From UBA6898 sp964463135 (GTDB lineage: Bacteria; Nitrospirota; Thermodesulfovibrionia; Thermodesulfovibrionales; UBA6898): 64,000 nucleotides of DNA. Numbering within the stretch: the stretch's first letter is position 1; every line of letters begins with the position of its first letter. The position numbers were made by a program, and so were the translations under genes. The stretch is taken from the NCBI GenBank assembly GCA_964463135.1, contig CAYXBA010000015.1, positions 1 to 64,000 of the forward strand. Direction: 5' to 3'. Shown piece by piece: positions 63,390 through 64,000 of this stretch. The notes beneath the pieces are model-generated. The model was not told the origin of the DNA, made no database searches, and worked only from the letters and a program-made list of their open reading frames with translations.

Positions 63390-63605
63390 AACCAGCCAGT
63401 GATTGCTGGTAATTAAAATTATTCTTCGACAGGCTCAAGCTTAGGCTTCCGGCGTGCCTTGTTCCAGTACGGAGACTTACAGCTCGGGCAGATCGTTATC
63501 TCTTGTTTCCTGGGGATCCATACGTGCTTGCAGCGCTTACAGTGCAGTTTCTGGATACTCTCAAGTTTCATGTCGATAAGTATACCGTAACCAGCCAGTA
63601 ATTGC
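63390..63605 (-). repeat. Direct repeat in the leaders of two right-end genes
   Basis: AACCAGCCAGTGATTGC (63390-63406) and AACCAGCCAGTAATTGC (63589-63605, plus strand) differ at one position. They lie upstream of the genes starting at 63378 and 63571. The first is also part of a 6-bp hairpin (63391-63396 with 63405-63410). Confidence 0.55.
63419..63571 (-). CDS. Small zinc-ribbon protein
   Basis: The 50-residue protein has HCKRCKHVWIPRK and CPSCKSPYW, two Cys-x-x-Cys pairs forming a zinc ribbon, with basic ends. The ATG at 63571 lacks a strong ribosome-binding site; a TTG 12 codons upstream is possible. Confidence 0.55.
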   Translation of the reverse strand: MKLESIQKLHCKRCKHVWIPRKQEITICPSCKSPYWNKARRKPKLEPVEE

Positions 63606-63646
63606 AAGTATTATTTTTAAAGAGGGTGTCTCGGGTGTTCCTGTAT

Positions 63647-63700
63647 GCAGTGTTTGCCGTGCTACCCGATAGTTTCGTGATAATACACGGCAGACACTGC
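63647..63700 (-). other. 15-bp inverted repeat between right-end genes
   Basis: Bases 63647-63661 pair with 63686-63700 along 15 bp with a single mismatch (G-U possible) and a 24-nt loop. It lies after the first gene of the window's right-end operon, so could be a terminator, attenuator or binding site. Confidence 0.55.
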
Positions 63701-63706
63701 TGATTG

Positions 63707-63967
63707 CTACATTCCCGGCGGTCGCTTATCTAAGCCCTTTTCGGCCAGGATTGCCCCGAGGTCGTCAAGATGTAAACAATCGCACATGCACGCTCCGATG
63801 ACCGGCCCGCCGATAATCGACGCAATGCTGCCGTTACAGAAGTCATTGCCGGGAACAGCGTCAAACAGGATGCCGATGCTGTTGATGTTTACCGGCCCGC
63901 TGCCGTATCCAGCCAGAGATACAACCTTGTCTCCGTTCTTGGCTTCTCTTCCGTTTCTGTAATGCAC
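63707..63967 (-). CDS. Small phage protein at the right edge
   Basis: The 86-residue protein starts with GTG behind GGAGGTAAC and has NGREAKNGDKVVSLAG near the start and CMCDCLHLDDLGAIL near the end. The first part resembles small conserved phage proteins of unknown function. It is the most upstream gene of the minus-strand operon visible here; its promoter lies beyond the edge. Confidence 0.6.
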   Translation of the reverse strand: MHYRNGREAKNGDKVVSLAGYGSGPVNINSIGILFDAVPGNDFCNGSIASIIGGPVIGACMCDCLHLDDLGAILAEKGLDKRPPGM

Positions 63968-64000
63968 TTTGTTACCTCCAGTAAAGAATAAATTTAAAGG

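Noticed and set aside
1..64000. CRISPR array, insertion sequences or transposase genes
   Set aside because: No regularly spaced repeats, terminal inverted repeats or transposase motifs were found.
1..64000. Genome-wide use of TAG as a sense codon
   Set aside because: Several ordinary genes end in TAG at their expected ends, for example at 3825-3827 and 16857-16859; only one gene has an internal TAG.

Overview
The window is almost entirely one temperate tailed-phage genome (a prophage or prophage-like contig) with siphovirus architecture. It starts with the 5' half of a tRNA-Thr gene next to a tyrosine integrase, which looks like an attachment-site junction. The genome runs to the right edge with no second junction visible, so the far end is not in the window. 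Transmembrane and spanin-like lysis proteins, signal peptides and strong AGGAGG ribosome-binding sites suggest a Gram-negative bacterial host, perhaps an anaerobic proteobacterium or desulfobacterium. That host guess is weak inference.

Layout: (1) 14-3303, minus strand: lysogeny module with integrase, a small XRE-like regulator, a secreted protein, a stand-alone response-regulator receiver domain, a small unknown protein and an XRE repressor. (2) 3304-3647: divergent control region with a good sigma70-type promoter whose predicted transcript begins with two sets of interleaved inverted repeats. (3) 3648-19914, plus strand: early operon for replication and recombination. It holds a coiled-coil protein, a possible ssDNA-binding protein, a DinG/XPD-type FeS helicase, a pseudoknot-rich non-coding stretch (7984-8240), a primase fused to an MCM-type AAA+ helicase, an ASCH protein, a MazG-like protein, an integron-integrase-type recombinase, an SMC/Rad50-like ATPase, a thymidylate-synthase homologue, a KTSC protein, a PD-(D/E)XK-like nuclease and a UvrD-type helicase. 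(4) 19962-63967, minus strand, transcribed from the right edge: small genes, nucleotide-metabolism genes (dCMP deaminase, DUF4406, NTP-pyrophosphohydrolase-like), HNH nuclease, phosphoesterase, a five-gene glycan cassette, large terminase, SF2 helicase plus VRR-NUC nuclease, portal, protease-scaffold, decoration protein, major capsid protein, lysis genes, fibres, connectors, major tail protein, frameshifted tail chaperones, a 2407-residue tape measure and tail-tip proteins (L-, M- and J-like).

The two big transcription units converge at about 19915-19961. Most genes are packed with ATGA or TAATG overlaps, so translation is probably coupled. Four helicases of different families, two nucleases and an SMC ATPase suggest a largely self-sufficient replication and recombination system, and the nucleotide enzymes point to control of thymidine pools or possibly modified DNA.

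The points most worth following are the interleaved-repeat leader (3432-3605), the pseudoknot-rich non-coding stretch just before the primase-MCM gene, the primase-MCM fusion, the IntI-type recombinase inside the early operon, the lone receiver domain in the lysogeny module and the canonical A-AAA-AAC frameshift site in the tail chaperone gene.
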